From an uncultured Phycisphaerales bacterium (lineage in GTDB: Bacteria > Planctomycetota > Phycisphaerae > Sedimentisphaerales > Anaerohalosphaeraceae): 64,000 nucleotides of DNA. Every line of letters begins with the position of its first letter. The first letter of the stretch is position 1. Positions 28,771 through 37,047 of the stretch are shown in pieces. Under the pieces are notes generated by a model. It was not told where the DNA came from, did not search any database, and was given only the letters and a program-made list of their open reading frames with translations. The stretch is from assembly GCA_937868095.1 (NCBI GenBank), contig CALMLO010000036.1:62001-126000 (forward strand), read 5' to 3'. The position numbers and the translations under genes are program-made.

Positions 28771-29637
28771 CTATTGAATAATCCGCAGACCCTTTTGTCG
28801 GGCGTAATCCAAAGCAGCCCTAAACTCCTCCTCTGTCGGTCGGCGGTTCAGCGGCGGATACTGGCTTGCGTGAAAACACGGTCGATACTGGTCCATCACA
28901 TTGACGGCTGTATGCGGCGAGATTTGCTCCGCCAGAAAGTCAAAGGTTTGTTCGCTGCCGGCCAGCCCGCCCGGCAGTACCAGATGACGCACCAGCAGCC
29001 CTCGAACGGCAATGCCGTTTTCAAGCACCAAGTCCCCAACCTGCCGGTGCATTTCTTTCACCGCCGCCCGATTCACTTGCGGATAATCCGGCGCATCCGA
29101 ATATCGGCCGGCGGCCTCCGAATCCGCATACTTCATATCGGGCATGTAGATATCAATCATCCCTTCCAGCAAGGCAAGCGTTTCCGGCAGGTCATATCCG
29201 CCGCTGTTGTAAACAATCGGACGGCGCAGCCCGTTTGCCTTCGCTCTCTCCAGTGCCTCGACGATTGCGGCAATCTGGTGGGTCGGCGTAACCAGGTTGA
29301 TGTTGATGCACCCGCCCGCCTGAAGCCGAAGAAAAATCTCGGCCAGTTTCTCCACGGAAATCGTCTGTCCATTCCGCAGCTGGCTGATGTCATAGTTCTG
29401 GCAATAAACACACCGCAGATTGCACCCGGTAAAGAAGACCGCACCGGAACCGCCGCGGCCCACCAGCACGCTTTCTTCCCCGAAGTGCGGCCCGAAACTG
29501 CTGATGACCGGCTCGGCCCCAATGCCGCAATAGCCCGCCTCTCCGCCCAGCCGATGAACCCCGCACCGCCGCGGACACAGATTGCACCTGCTCATCTGTT
29601 CTTTCAGTGCTCGGATTGTCGCTCGCAGTCGGCTCAT
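28771..29637 (-). CDS. Radical SAM protein, PflX-like
   Basis: A 288-residue radical S-adenosylmethionine protein of the pyruvate-formate-lyase-activating-enzyme-like group (COG1313, PflX). Cysteines 72, 76 and 79 form the C-x3-C-x2-C cluster motif in GCNLRCVYC. A separate N-terminal cysteine set, CNLCPRRCG and a later CG at 37-38, may hold another cluster or zinc. The ATG at 29637 gives MSRLRATIRAL. No pyruvate formate-lyase gene or other obvious target lies nearby, so the substrate is unknown. It stands alone on the minus strand with a gap of 233 bp to the PagL-like gene downstream. Confidence 0.85.
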   Translation of the reverse strand: MSRLRATIRALKEQMSRCNLCPRRCGVHRLGGEAGYCGIGAEPVISSFGPHFGEESVLVGRGGSGAVFFTGCNLRCVYCQNYDISQLRNGQTISVEKLAEIFLRLQAGGCININLVTPTHQIAAIVEALERAKANGLRRPIVYNSGGYDLPETLALLEGMIDIYMPDMKYADSEAAGRYSDAPDYPQVNRAAVKEMHRQVGDLVLENGIAVRGLLVRHLVLPGGLAGSEQTFDFLAEQISPHTAVNVMDQYRPCFHASQYPPLNRRPTEEEFRAALDYARQKGLRIIQ

Positions 29638-29720
29638 TTTTTCGGGTTTTGGTTTCCTATTTTGCCCTTTTAGGCGTATTTTGATAACAAAGTAGGGCGG
29701 CCTCTGAAAGGTCCTCAGCC

Positions 29721-30239
29721 ATGGTGATGTATGTATATCTGATAACGCTGCTTTTGGTCAATTCCTTCTGGCTGGTATTGGTTTTTTTCTATCTGCCCGG
29801 CAATTGGCTGATGGTCCTCACGACAGCCCTGTTTGACTGGTGGCAGCGGGAAAAGGCCTTGTTTTCGCCGTGGACACTGGCCGCTGCCGCCGTGTTGGCC
29901 CTCGTAGGGGAAATAGCAGAGTTCCTGGCCGGCTTCGCCGGAGCCAGAAAAGCCGGTGCCGGCTGGAAGGCCTCCTTGGCCGCTCTCCTCGGAGCGATGG
30001 GAGGGGCCTTGGCCGGTACGCTCCTGATTCCAGTTCCCTTCGCAGGCACGCTCCTGGGCGGCTGCATCGGCGCTGCTCTGGCGGCCGGGGCGGTAGAACA
30101 CTTTTCCGGCAGAGAGCCGAAACAATCGCTGCAATCCGGCATCGGTGCCGGACTGGGCACAGCGGCAGGTACTCTTTGGAAACTGATCATGGGCTTGGTG
30201 ATTTGGTTTGTGATTGCTGCCGCCGCCTTTTGGCCTTAA
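29721..30239 (+). CDS. DUF456 family membrane protein
   Basis: A 172-residue membrane protein with an N-terminal helix pair (LPGNWLMVL motif), a middle Gly/Ala-rich segment (GAMGGALAGTLLIPVPFAGTLLGGCIGA) and a final helix, the pattern of the DUF456 family. The glycine-rich repeats resemble glycine-zipper helices. Function is unknown for the family. It is divergent from the PflX-like gene and converges on the ETF:quinone oxidoreductase gene with an 18-bp gap. The ATG at 29721 could also be replaced by the next Met two codons on. Confidence 0.72.
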   Translation: MVMYVYLITLLLVNSFWLVLVFFYLPGNWLMVLTTALFDWWQREKALFSPWTLAAAAVLALVGEIAEFLAGFAGARKAGAGWKASLAALLGAMGGALAGTLLIPVPFAGTLLGGCIGAALAAGAVEHFSGREPKQSLQSGIGAGLGTAAGTLWKLIMGLVIWFVIAAAAFWP

Positions 30240-30257
30240 CGTGTCGGCATCGCCCGC

Positions 30258-31928
30258 TTACATTGTTTTATACTTCGGCCCGCCGCCCGGCTCCGGACAT
30301 CGCCAGCGGATATTGTCGAAAGGGCACTTCCGCTGGCAGGTTTTGCAGTGCAGGCAATTGGATGGATTGGCCGGCTTGACAACCCCCTGAACGGATTCAT
30401 AAACGCCCGCCGGACAAAAAGTGATGCACGGTGCACCAAAAACCGGCATGCACTTCTCCTGACAGACCTGCGGCTCACGAATCGTCAAATGACAGGGCTG
30501 CTCTTCCCGATGGGAAGTCCCGGCCACAGCTGTAAAGGTGTCCTTGTCGAACCGCACGGCCGGCTTGAGCCGGTAGCGCTGGCGGCGCATCGCACGATAA
30601 TCCGGCTCAACCGCAAAAGCAGGCAGCCAATCCCCCAAAACCGACAGCGGAAACCCCTGCAGCGGCCCGAATTTAGCCACCGTCTGGCGAAAGTTCTTGG
30701 CAGACTCCATTTCCTTGAAAACGCCGTGTTCTTCCAGCAGGCGGGTATAACTGCAAGCAGTTCCGGCCGGCGTGTCCAGATTCTCAGCGGCGGCTTCTGC
30801 GGCAGCCAGACCCGAATAAATGGCATTGTGAATCCCTTTAATCTTGAGCATATTCACGAAGCCGGCGCTGTCCCCCAGCAGACATACATTGCTGCGGCCT
30901 ACCGCCCCTGTCTGCGGGCAGCGCGGCAGGGCATAAAGGCCGCCTTCCGGAATCATTTTGGCTCCGCCTTCAACCACCTTGCCGCCCTCAATGAATCGCC
31001 GCACCCACCGATGCTGCTTAAAAAGCGTCAGCGCATCCTGCGGATTAAAATCAAAATAGGGATAATCCAGCCCGACAATCATCCCCACGGCAATCTGCTC
31101 AGAACCCATCGGATACATAATCCCGCCGCCGAACATTCCCGGCCCGAGCAGCGGCGTCCAAAGGGGATAGCCCATTGCGTGCACAACCCGCCCGCTTCCG
31201 AATGCTTCATATTGCTGCGGCGAAACCTTAATCAGTTCCTTCACCCCCAGCGAGAACAGCTGCGGACTTCGTCGCCTCAGACCGGCCTTTTGAACCAATT
31301 GTTCAGCCAGCTGCCCGTCGCATCCTTCCGCAATCAGCAAAACACGAGCCGGCACAATTTCCCCCGGCAGAAAGTTCGGCTGCGGATGCCCTTCCTTATC
31401 CAGTCCCTGGTCTGTCAGCCGCACGCCTTCGGCCAGCTGTGTTTCAGGATTCCAGAGGATTTCGCCGGCTGCAAAACCGTGCATTACCTCTACCCCCATC
31501 GTTCGGGCTGCCTCGCACAGCCGCGCCGTCAGCCGGCTCAGCGAGCAAATCCAGTCGCCCCGATGCCCCATTTGACCGAAGGCCAGACCCATCTTTTCAG
31601 CCGCAAGCACCGCCGGCAGGATTTTAACAGCCCCATACTTTCCCGCCAGAAAGAGCAAATCATCCCGCTGAACCTGCCCGATCAGAATCTTTTTGGCTTG
31701 TTCGCTTTCTTTCCAGTTCGGCTCGATGGGGTTCAGCAGATCTTCGAGGGCTTCCGGCTCGATGACTGCACCGGATAGATTATGCTGTCCGCCGCCGGCG
31801 GCCTTGTCGATGACAACCACATCCAGTTCCGGCCGTTTCTGTTTGAGCCGGATAGCCGCCGACAAGCCCGCCGGCCCGGCCCCGACAATCAGAACAGAAA
31901 CAGGATTTGCCCGCGGAATTGTGCTCAT
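30258..31928 (-). CDS. Electron-transfer flavoprotein:quinone oxidoreductase (FixC-like, with fused ferredoxin tail)
   Basis: Passes electrons from reduced ETF to the quinone pool at the membrane. The 556-residue protein opens with an FAD-binding Rossmann motif VLIVGAGPAGLSAA and a GGGQHNLSGAVIEP segment, and ends with a ferredoxin-like region: cysteines in CMPVFGAPC, ITFCPAG, and NCLHCKTCQRKCPFDNI, sufficient for a 4Fe-4S cluster, followed by WRCPEPGGGP. The ATG at 31928 overlaps the stop of the fused ETF gene by four bases. It corresponds to FixC and FixX joined in one chain. Whether the pair runs beta-oxidation-type transfer or bifurcation is not readable here. Confidence 0.9.
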   Translation of the reverse strand: MSTIPRANPVSVLIVGAGPAGLSAAIRLKQKRPELDVVVIDKAAGGGQHNLSGAVIEPEALEDLLNPIEPNWKESEQAKKILIGQVQRDDLLFLAGKYGAVKILPAVLAAEKMGLAFGQMGHRGDWICSLSRLTARLCEAARTMGVEVMHGFAAGEILWNPETQLAEGVRLTDQGLDKEGHPQPNFLPGEIVPARVLLIAEGCDGQLAEQLVQKAGLRRRSPQLFSLGVKELIKVSPQQYEAFGSGRVVHAMGYPLWTPLLGPGMFGGGIMYPMGSEQIAVGMIVGLDYPYFDFNPQDALTLFKQHRWVRRFIEGGKVVEGGAKMIPEGGLYALPRCPQTGAVGRSNVCLLGDSAGFVNMLKIKGIHNAIYSGLAAAEAAAENLDTPAGTACSYTRLLEEHGVFKEMESAKNFRQTVAKFGPLQGFPLSVLGDWLPAFAVEPDYRAMRRQRYRLKPAVRFDKDTFTAVAGTSHREEQPCHLTIREPQVCQEKCMPVFGAPCITFCPAGVYESVQGVVKPANPSNCLHCKTCQRKCPFDNIRWRCPEPGGGPKYKTM

Positions 31929-34021
31929 TCCATCGCCCTCAGTTCTTCGGCCAGTTGAGGAATAACATCTTCGGCACTGCCGATAAGATAGTAATCGCAC
32001 TGTTTGAAAATCGGCGCATGGGGGTCGGTATTGATGGCGATAATCGTTTCCGTGTTGGCGATGCCTATCATGTGCTGAATCGCCCCGGAGATGCCCACGG
32101 CAATATACAGTTTCGGCCCGACGGCCGTGCCGGTCTGGCCGACCTGATAAATGCGCTCCGCAAACCCCTGCTCCACCGCCGTGCGGGAGGCGCCCTTTTC
32201 AACCGTAATGGAAAACCGTTCTCTCAGCGCACTGCACAGCATAGTCAGCAGCCGGTCATAATTATCCCGATTCTGCATCCCCTTGCCGCCGCTGACGATG
32301 CACTCGCTGTCAAACCGAACCTGTCCGGTTCCTTTTTCCGTGCGGAGAATTTCCAGCGACAGATCTTTTTCGCTGAGGGATACCGCATGCGGTACAATAG
32401 TCCCCCGACGCAGCGGGTCTTCCGCCAGCCGCTTCATTACCCCGGGACGAGCCGTGGCCATCTGGCAGGGGGAGTCCTTGGTACAGATGGTAGCCATCAC
32501 GTTGCCCCCCAGCGCCGGACGGGTCTGGAAAAGAATGCCAATCTGCTTGCGGCGGCTGCTGTCGCGGATGTCCAGCCCTGTACAGTCCGCTGTCAGCCCG
32601 CAGCCCGTTCGATAAGAAACCATCGGCGCCAAAACCCGCCCCTGCGGCGTAGCGGCAAACAGCACAATCTGCGGACGATACTTTTCAAACACATCTGCAA
32701 TAACCTTTCGCCACGGAAACGGCTCAAACGGCTCCAGCAGCGGATGTTCAATCAGATAAACCTTATCCGCGCCCCCGGCAATCAGCGGCGGCGCCATCGA
32801 GCGGACATTCTTGCCTGCCAGCACGGCCCCGCACTCCACCTCCAGCGAATCCGCCAGTTGACGTGCCTTGCCCAGCAGTTCAAAAACCGCCGGATGAATC
32901 CCCTTTTCATCATGCTCGGCGACCACCCAGACCTCGCCGCTGTAGCTCGGCTGTGTCTGGCGATACCCTTCGAGCATATCCTCGAGCGCCTTCTTGTGAA
33001 AATCCACGCGAGGGTCGGCAAGGATTTTTTCGCAAACCTCCTCCGTGATTTCATCCGGCGAGGAAATATGCAGTTCCTCAAGAATCTGTCGAAGTATCTG
33101 AAAATCAGCGATTTCCTTCTCCGTCCCCTCGAAAGACCGGTCAAAAGGACTCTCCCGCCTTGCCGGCAGCACATAGGCCGGTTTCTTCTCGGTCTTCTGC
33201 TCCTCAGCGGAAGACGTTTGGGAAAGGGCCTGACGAATCACCGCCGCCAGCTCCTTTACCGAAGAAACCGCCCGGCATTTCCGGCTGGTTTTCCCCGGCG
33301 GAAAAACCCGAATCACGCGGGTCTTCGACCCTTCCACCCCTACGGCTTTCGCCTGGATGGTTCGAGCGTCCCATTGAATCAGCGGTATTCGGGATGCTTG
33401 CCGGCTTCTTTCAAAAGAGGCAAACAGCGGATATTCATACTTGGCCGTAGTCAAAACCGCCGGCTTCTGACGCAAACGCACCATCTGGCTGCCGCCGGAA
33501 ATAATCCGCGTAAAAACAAACCGCCCATCCTCATATTCGGCGTCGGTAATATAGGATACACACGGAATCCCCAGTTCTTCGGCAATCTGAGGCGGAACCT
33601 GCGCCGTATCCCCATCCACGGACTGCATCCCCGCCACAATATAGTAATCTTTGGAATGCTTCAGCAGGTCGGATTCAATTTTGCGAATGGCATAGGCCAG
33701 CGGATTGGCGGTAGCCGGCGTATCCGCCCCCCCAAGCGCCCTGTCCGTAAGCAGAATTGCCGTATCGGCACAACGGGCCAGACAATACCGCAGCACCTCC
33801 GCCGCCATAGGCGGCCCCATCGTCAGGGCAATAATGCGCGCCGCTGTATCGCCCGACAGAACCGCCATCCGGCGGGCAAAAGCAAGGGCCTGGGCATCCA
33901 GTTCATTGATAACACTCGGCAGGCGGGTGCGGATCAGGTTGCCTGTATTCGGATCAAACGCATTGTCCGTAATTTGAGAAACATCAGGCACTTGTTTGAC
34001 TAATACGATATAATCGCTCAT
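31925..34021 (-). CDS. Fused electron-transfer flavoprotein, beta and alpha subunits in one chain
   Basis: One 698-residue polypeptide carries both ETF subunits. Residues 1-265 are the beta subunit (SDYIVLVKQVPDVSQI, SVDGDTAQVPPQIAEELGIP at 134-153). Residues about 266-360 form a linker with charged and helical segments. Residues 362-698 are the alpha subunit, with FQTRPALGGN (498-507), SGGKGMQNRDNY, RIYQVGQTGTAVGP, AVGISGAIQH and NTDPHAPIF of the FAD site. I chose the ATG at 34021 (MSDYIVLV); a non-ATG start at 34048 is in frame. It is translationally coupled to the downstream ETF:quinone oxidoreductase. Separate subunits are the rule, so the fusion is notable. Confidence 0.9.
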   Translation of the reverse strand: MSDYIVLVKQVPDVSQITDNAFDPNTGNLIRTRLPSVINELDAQALAFARRMAVLSGDTAARIIALTMGPPMAAEVLRYCLARCADTAILLTDRALGGADTPATANPLAYAIRKIESDLLKHSKDYYIVAGMQSVDGDTAQVPPQIAEELGIPCVSYITDAEYEDGRFVFTRIISGGSQMVRLRQKPAVLTTAKYEYPLFASFERSRQASRIPLIQWDARTIQAKAVGVEGSKTRVIRVFPPGKTSRKCRAVSSVKELAAVIRQALSQTSSAEEQKTEKKPAYVLPARRESPFDRSFEGTEKEIADFQILRQILEELHISSPDEITEEVCEKILADPRVDFHKKALEDMLEGYRQTQPSYSGEVWVVAEHDEKGIHPAVFELLGKARQLADSLEVECGAVLAGKNVRSMAPPLIAGGADKVYLIEHPLLEPFEPFPWRKVIADVFEKYRPQIVLFAATPQGRVLAPMVSYRTGCGLTADCTGLDIRDSSRRKQIGILFQTRPALGGNVMATICTKDSPCQMATARPGVMKRLAEDPLRRGTIVPHAVSLSEKDLSLEILRTEKGTGQVRFDSECIVSGGKGMQNRDNYDRLLTMLCSALRERFSITVEKGASRTAVEQGFAERIYQVGQTGTAVGPKLYIAVGISGAIQHMIGIANTETIIAINTDPHAPIFKQCDYYLIGSAEDVIPQLAEELRAME

Positions 34022-34320
34022 GAATCCCCTGAATCGCCTGGTTCGCAAATTTTTTAAAAAATCCCGCTTATCTTATCAACTTCATCAGACCGGTCAACCA
34101 ATAACAAACCTTTTCGGAGAAATTTTAGATGATAAGGGCATTTTTCAGCAAAAAGCCGCCCGTTGAAAGAGTTTTGGAAAGCCGAGGGTTGAAAGCGGTT
34201 TCGGTTGTGGAAGAATACGGAATACCCATGATTAGGACTATCCTGTTTTTCAACCTTCTATAAGGAAACTTCTTGCTTTTTGGGGAGAAGGAAGGGTGTT
34301 TTTCGGCACTATAATCGAAT

Positions 34321-34340
34321 TGTGGAAAACCTGTGAACAA
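34321..34340 (-). promoter_or_regulatory. Two adjacent near-consensus DnaA boxes
   Basis: TGTGGAAAA (34321-34329) and TGTGAACAA (34332-34340) are on the plus strand; read on the minus strand they are TTTTCCACA and TTGTTCACA, each one base from TTATNCACA. They are two bases apart and share orientation. Confidence 0.4.
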
Positions 34341-34589
34341 ATTGGCCGTGTTTTCGTGTTATCTGGATATATTGGGTTCGGTAATGTGGTTTTTCGTTTT
34401 TACCAAACAGCAAGTGGAAGACAATCCTTGTCGTCTTTTTGGGATATATTTCTTAACTTACTCAATTTTAAGAAGTTATGTTTTGTAATGGATGCAGGGG
34501 GCTTTTTGTACCGACTGGTCTGTATGTATTTGGGTTTTTTTCTGTTTTATATTAAAAACCGAGTTTGCGTTCTAATTTTGTGAATGGAT

Positions 34590-34598
34590 TGTGGATAA
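34590..34598 (-). promoter_or_regulatory. Perfect DnaA box
   Basis: TGTGGATAA on the plus strand is the exact complement of the TTATCCACA consensus. It lies in the same orientation as the pair at 34321-34340, and next to a related TTGTGAATGGA. Confidence 0.5.
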
Positions 34599-34770
34599 CT
34601 TGGTTTCTCTGCGTGTGAGGGGTTCTGTTTTGCTTTGATCTTTCTAACTGTTTCTGTTTTCAAGAGATGGGTGAAAAACAGTCGGAGGAACCTTTCTTGA
34701 CAAGACAAGTTGAGTTTAGTAGAAAGAAACAGAAAATGATACCTCATATTTTTGGATAGGAGATTGTGTT

Positions 34771-35151
34771 ATGGACGAGCAGGGCACAGAAAACCAACAT
34801 CAAACCTTTGCTGAAGGGGGAAGCCCCGTGCTGTCGAAGGATTCGCTGAATCTGGCGATTTTATGTCATCTCCTTGGGATGTTTACGAGTTTTCTTGGAC
34901 CGCTGATTTTGTGGCTGGTCAAAAAAGATGAAGATGAGTACGTGGAGCACCACAGCCGGGAGGCACTGAACTTCCAGATTACGCTACTGCTGGGTTATTA
35001 TGCCGGATGCCTTCTGAGTTTTGTCTGCATTGGGGTTCTTGTCATTCTGGCGGTTTTAGCAATGAATTTTATCTTTTGTCTGACAGCCGCCGTGGCGGCC
35101 TCTAAAGGGCAGCGGTACCAGTACCCATTCTGTCTGCGTCTGGTCAAGTAG
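34771..35151 (+). CDS. DUF4870 domain membrane protein
   Basis: A 126-residue protein with about 35 polar residues followed by three helices. The features LNLAILCHLLGMF, LILWLVKKDEDEYVEHHSREALNFQITL and the closing AAVAASKGQRYQYPFCLRL are those of the DUF4870 (Tic20-like) family, small membrane proteins of unknown role. It is the first plus-strand gene to the right of the candidate origin, with AGGAG before its ATG. The smpB gene follows 110 bp later. Confidence 0.85.
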   Translation: MDEQGTENQHQTFAEGGSPVLSKDSLNLAILCHLLGMFTSFLGPLILWLVKKDEDEYVEHHSREALNFQITLLLGYYAGCLLSFVCIGVLVILAVLAMNFIFCLTAAVAASKGQRYQYPFCLRLVK

Positions 35152-35261
35152 GGCAATTGAGGAGACAACAGGTCGGCTTGTTTCTTTTCGGAGGCAAGAG
35201 GAGGGACGTATTGCTGCGCTGAGAGGACTGAAGACTCTTTGAAAAATCCGCAAGGGCTGGT

Positions 35262-35759
35262 ATGATGGGGTCGATGACAAAAGACAAAGGAAAAGAAACT
35301 CATTTGGGCAGCGGGCCTGCTGCGCAGAACAAAAAGGCCTGGCATGAGTATGAAGTGGTTGAGACGCTGGAGGCGGGCATTTCCCTTTTGGGAACAGAAG
35401 TAAAGAGTTTGCGGTGCAAACAGTGTGATCTGGAGGGGGCTTATGCTCGAATTCAGGATGGAGAGTGCTGGCTGATTGGTTGTAAAATTGCTCCTTACTT
35501 GCAAGCGGGGAGGAGCAATCATGAGCCGGAGCGGAAGCGAAAACTTCTGCTGCATCGGGCCCAGATACGAAAACTTCGCAGCAAGCTGGAACAGCGGGGC
35601 TTTACGCTGGTTCCTTTGCGTGTTTATTTTAATGAGCGGGGGATTGCCAAGGTGCAGCTGGGGCTTGCGCAGGGCAAACGAAAGTATGATAAACGGCAGA
35701 AAATCCAGGAGCGGGAACAAAAGCGGGATATGGAACGAAGCCGCAAGAAATTCCGGTAA
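35262..35759 (+). CDS. smpB: SsrA-binding protein
   Basis: Binds tmRNA and delivers it to stalled ribosomes for trans-translation. The protein of about 165 residues has the family core: KKAWHEYEVVETLEAGI, LLGTEVKSLR, NHEPERKRKLLLHRAQI and the C-terminal basic GLAQGKRKYDKRQ tail that enters the mRNA channel. The ATG at 35262 adds a short N-terminal extension; an ATG at 35274 is an alternative. No ssrA gene is seen in the window. It precedes the DUF1844 gene by 35 bp. Confidence 0.95.
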   Translation: MMGSMTKDKGKETHLGSGPAAQNKKAWHEYEVVETLEAGISLLGTEVKSLRCKQCDLEGAYARIQDGECWLIGCKIAPYLQAGRSNHEPERKRKLLLHRAQIRKLRSKLEQRGFTLVPLRVYFNERGIAKVQLGLAQGKRKYDKRQKIQEREQKRDMERSRKKFR

Positions 35760-35794
35760 TTGTCCAGGCAGGGGAACATTTGCGGGAGAAAGAA

Positions 35795-36178
35795 ATGGCA
35801 GAAGAAAAAAAAGAGGAAAAAAAGATAATTGTGGATGAGGACTGGAAAACTCAGGCCCAGCGAGAAAAAGAGAAACTGAAGAATCAGGAATCCGCCTCGA
35901 AGGAACCGGAAAAAGAGCCGATGCAATTGCCGCCGGCGGATTTTCTGGGTTTGGTGAGCATTCTTGCTTCGCAGGCGTTTTATTCGCTGGGGGTGATTCG
36001 CAGTGCGGCCGAGCAAGATAAGGAGATTGAGCCGGATTTGCCGATGGCTCGCTACCATATTGATTTGCTGTCGATTCTTGAGGAAAAATGCAAGGGGAAT
36101 CTGACGGCACAGGAACAAGCGGTTCTTAGCGAAACGCTGGCTCAGCTGCGGATGGTGTTTGTGAAATTGTCTTCCTAA
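35795..36178 (+). CDS. DUF1844 domain protein
   Basis: A 127-residue soluble protein. The first 45 residues are highly charged (Lys/Glu-rich). The rest has the DUF1844 pattern: PPADFLGLVSILASQAFYSLG, ARYHIDLLSILEEKCKGNLT and a final helix ALAQLRMVFVKL-like segment. Function unknown. The ATG at 35795 follows GGGAGAAAG and starts MAEEKKEEK. It lies between smpB and trpC on the same strand. Confidence 0.83.
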   Translation: MAEEKKEEKKIIVDEDWKTQAQREKEKLKNQESASKEPEKEPMQLPPADFLGLVSILASQAFYSLGVIRSAAEQDKEIEPDLPMARYHIDLLSILEEKCKGNLTAQEQAVLSETLAQLRMVFVKLSS

Positions 36179-36233
36179 CTATGTTTTTCTGACTATGTTG
36201 GCTGTTTTTTGAGTGAAAGAAGTTTAAGCGACA

Positions 36234-37046
36234 GTGGATACGATATTCGAGCAGATATTGGCTCATAAACGGTCGGAGGTGGCCCGTCGGAAGGAGCAGG
36301 TTGGACTTGAGCCGCTGCAGGAGAAATGCAGTTCGATGCCGAAGTGCCGGAATTTTTATCAGGCGGTGACGAAAAGGAATCCTCGCGGGCTGAATGTGAT
36401 TGCGGAAGTGAAGAAGGCCTCTCCCTCGGCTGGGGTGATTCGGGAGGATTTTGACCCTGTGGCGATTGCCGGCATTTATGAACGGTGCGGCGCGGATGCT
36501 ATCAGTGTTCTGACGGATGAGCGTTTTTTCGGGGGAAAACTGGAGTATCTGACGGCGGTTAAGGAATCGGTGGGGCTTCCGGTGCTGCGGAAGGATTTTA
36601 TTGTGGATGCCTACCAGGTGTATGAGGCCAAGGCGGCGGGAGCGGATGCGATTTTGCTGATTGCCGAAGCCCTGCGGCATGGGGAACTTATGGATTTGCT
36701 GATTCTGGCCAGCCAGCTGACGCTGACAGTGCTGCTGGAGGTGCATGATGCGGATTCGCTGCTGCAGGTACGCAGTCTGATCGGCTTTCCGCAGCAGCAT
36801 TACAGTGTACTGGGCATCAACAACCGCAATCTTCGAACGATGGAGGTGGACTTGAACCATACGCTGCGGCTGGCGGAGCTGATAGACAACCGCCGGGAGG
36901 TGATTGCCGAAAGCGGCATTCAGACGCGTGAGGATGTGAGAAAACTAAAGCGGCTGGGCATCGGGGGGGTACTGATTGGTCAGGCGCTTTGCGGCAGCCA
37001 GTCGATTGAGACCAAGTTTGAAGAATTGTTCGGAAGGAGCGGCTAA
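36234..37046 (+). CDS. trpC: Indole-3-glycerol-phosphate synthase
   Basis: Ring closure of CdRP to indole-3-glycerol phosphate in tryptophan biosynthesis. The 270-residue TIM barrel shows VIAEVKKASPSAGVI with the catalytic Lys, SVLTDERFFGG, PVLRKDFIVDAYQV, DAILLIAEAL, LLEVHD, GINNRNLRTMEVD, and VIAESGIQTREDV. The start is GTG at 36234 with only a weak ribosome site. No other trp gene is nearby. It is followed after a single base by the TauE/SafE gene, so the two are probably co-transcribed, although no functional link is apparent. Confidence 0.95.
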   Translation: MDTIFEQILAHKRSEVARRKEQVGLEPLQEKCSSMPKCRNFYQAVTKRNPRGLNVIAEVKKASPSAGVIREDFDPVAIAGIYERCGADAISVLTDERFFGGKLEYLTAVKESVGLPVLRKDFIVDAYQVYEAKAAGADAILLIAEALRHGELMDLLILASQLTLTVLLEVHDADSLLQVRSLIGFPQQHYSVLGINNRNLRTMEVDLNHTLRLAELIDNRREVIAESGIQTREDVRKLKRLGIGGVLIGQALCGSQSIETKFEELFGRSG

Positions 37047-37047
37047 A

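Larger units (their letters stand above)
34022..34770. other. Gene-free AT-rich gap, candidate replication origin (oriC)
   Basis: This gap of about 750 bp separates minus-strand genes on the left from plus-strand genes on the right. It contains three DnaA-box-like 9-mers in the same orientation, AT-rich runs (for example 34441-34475 and 34536-34560), and lies where the plus-strand G/C balance changes from C-rich to G-rich. No open frame in it has both a ribosome site and family resemblance. dnaA and dnaN are not nearby, which weakens but does not exclude the call; in planctomycetes the origin need not adjoin dnaA. Confidence 0.5.

Noticed and set aside
31907-34003. A 698-codon open frame on the plus strand
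   Set aside because: It is the antisense of the fused ETF gene; the protein is rich in Arg, His and Leu with no family motif, while the minus strand encodes clear ETF motifs.
34125-34583. Two short frames (71 codons minus, 95 codons plus) in the candidate origin
   Set aside because: No ribosome site that fits, AT-driven composition, no family resemblance; they overlap each other.
34998-36110. A 370-codon minus-strand frame rich in Pro and Ser
   Set aside because: Opposite smpB and DUF1844 genes; no recognisable protein.
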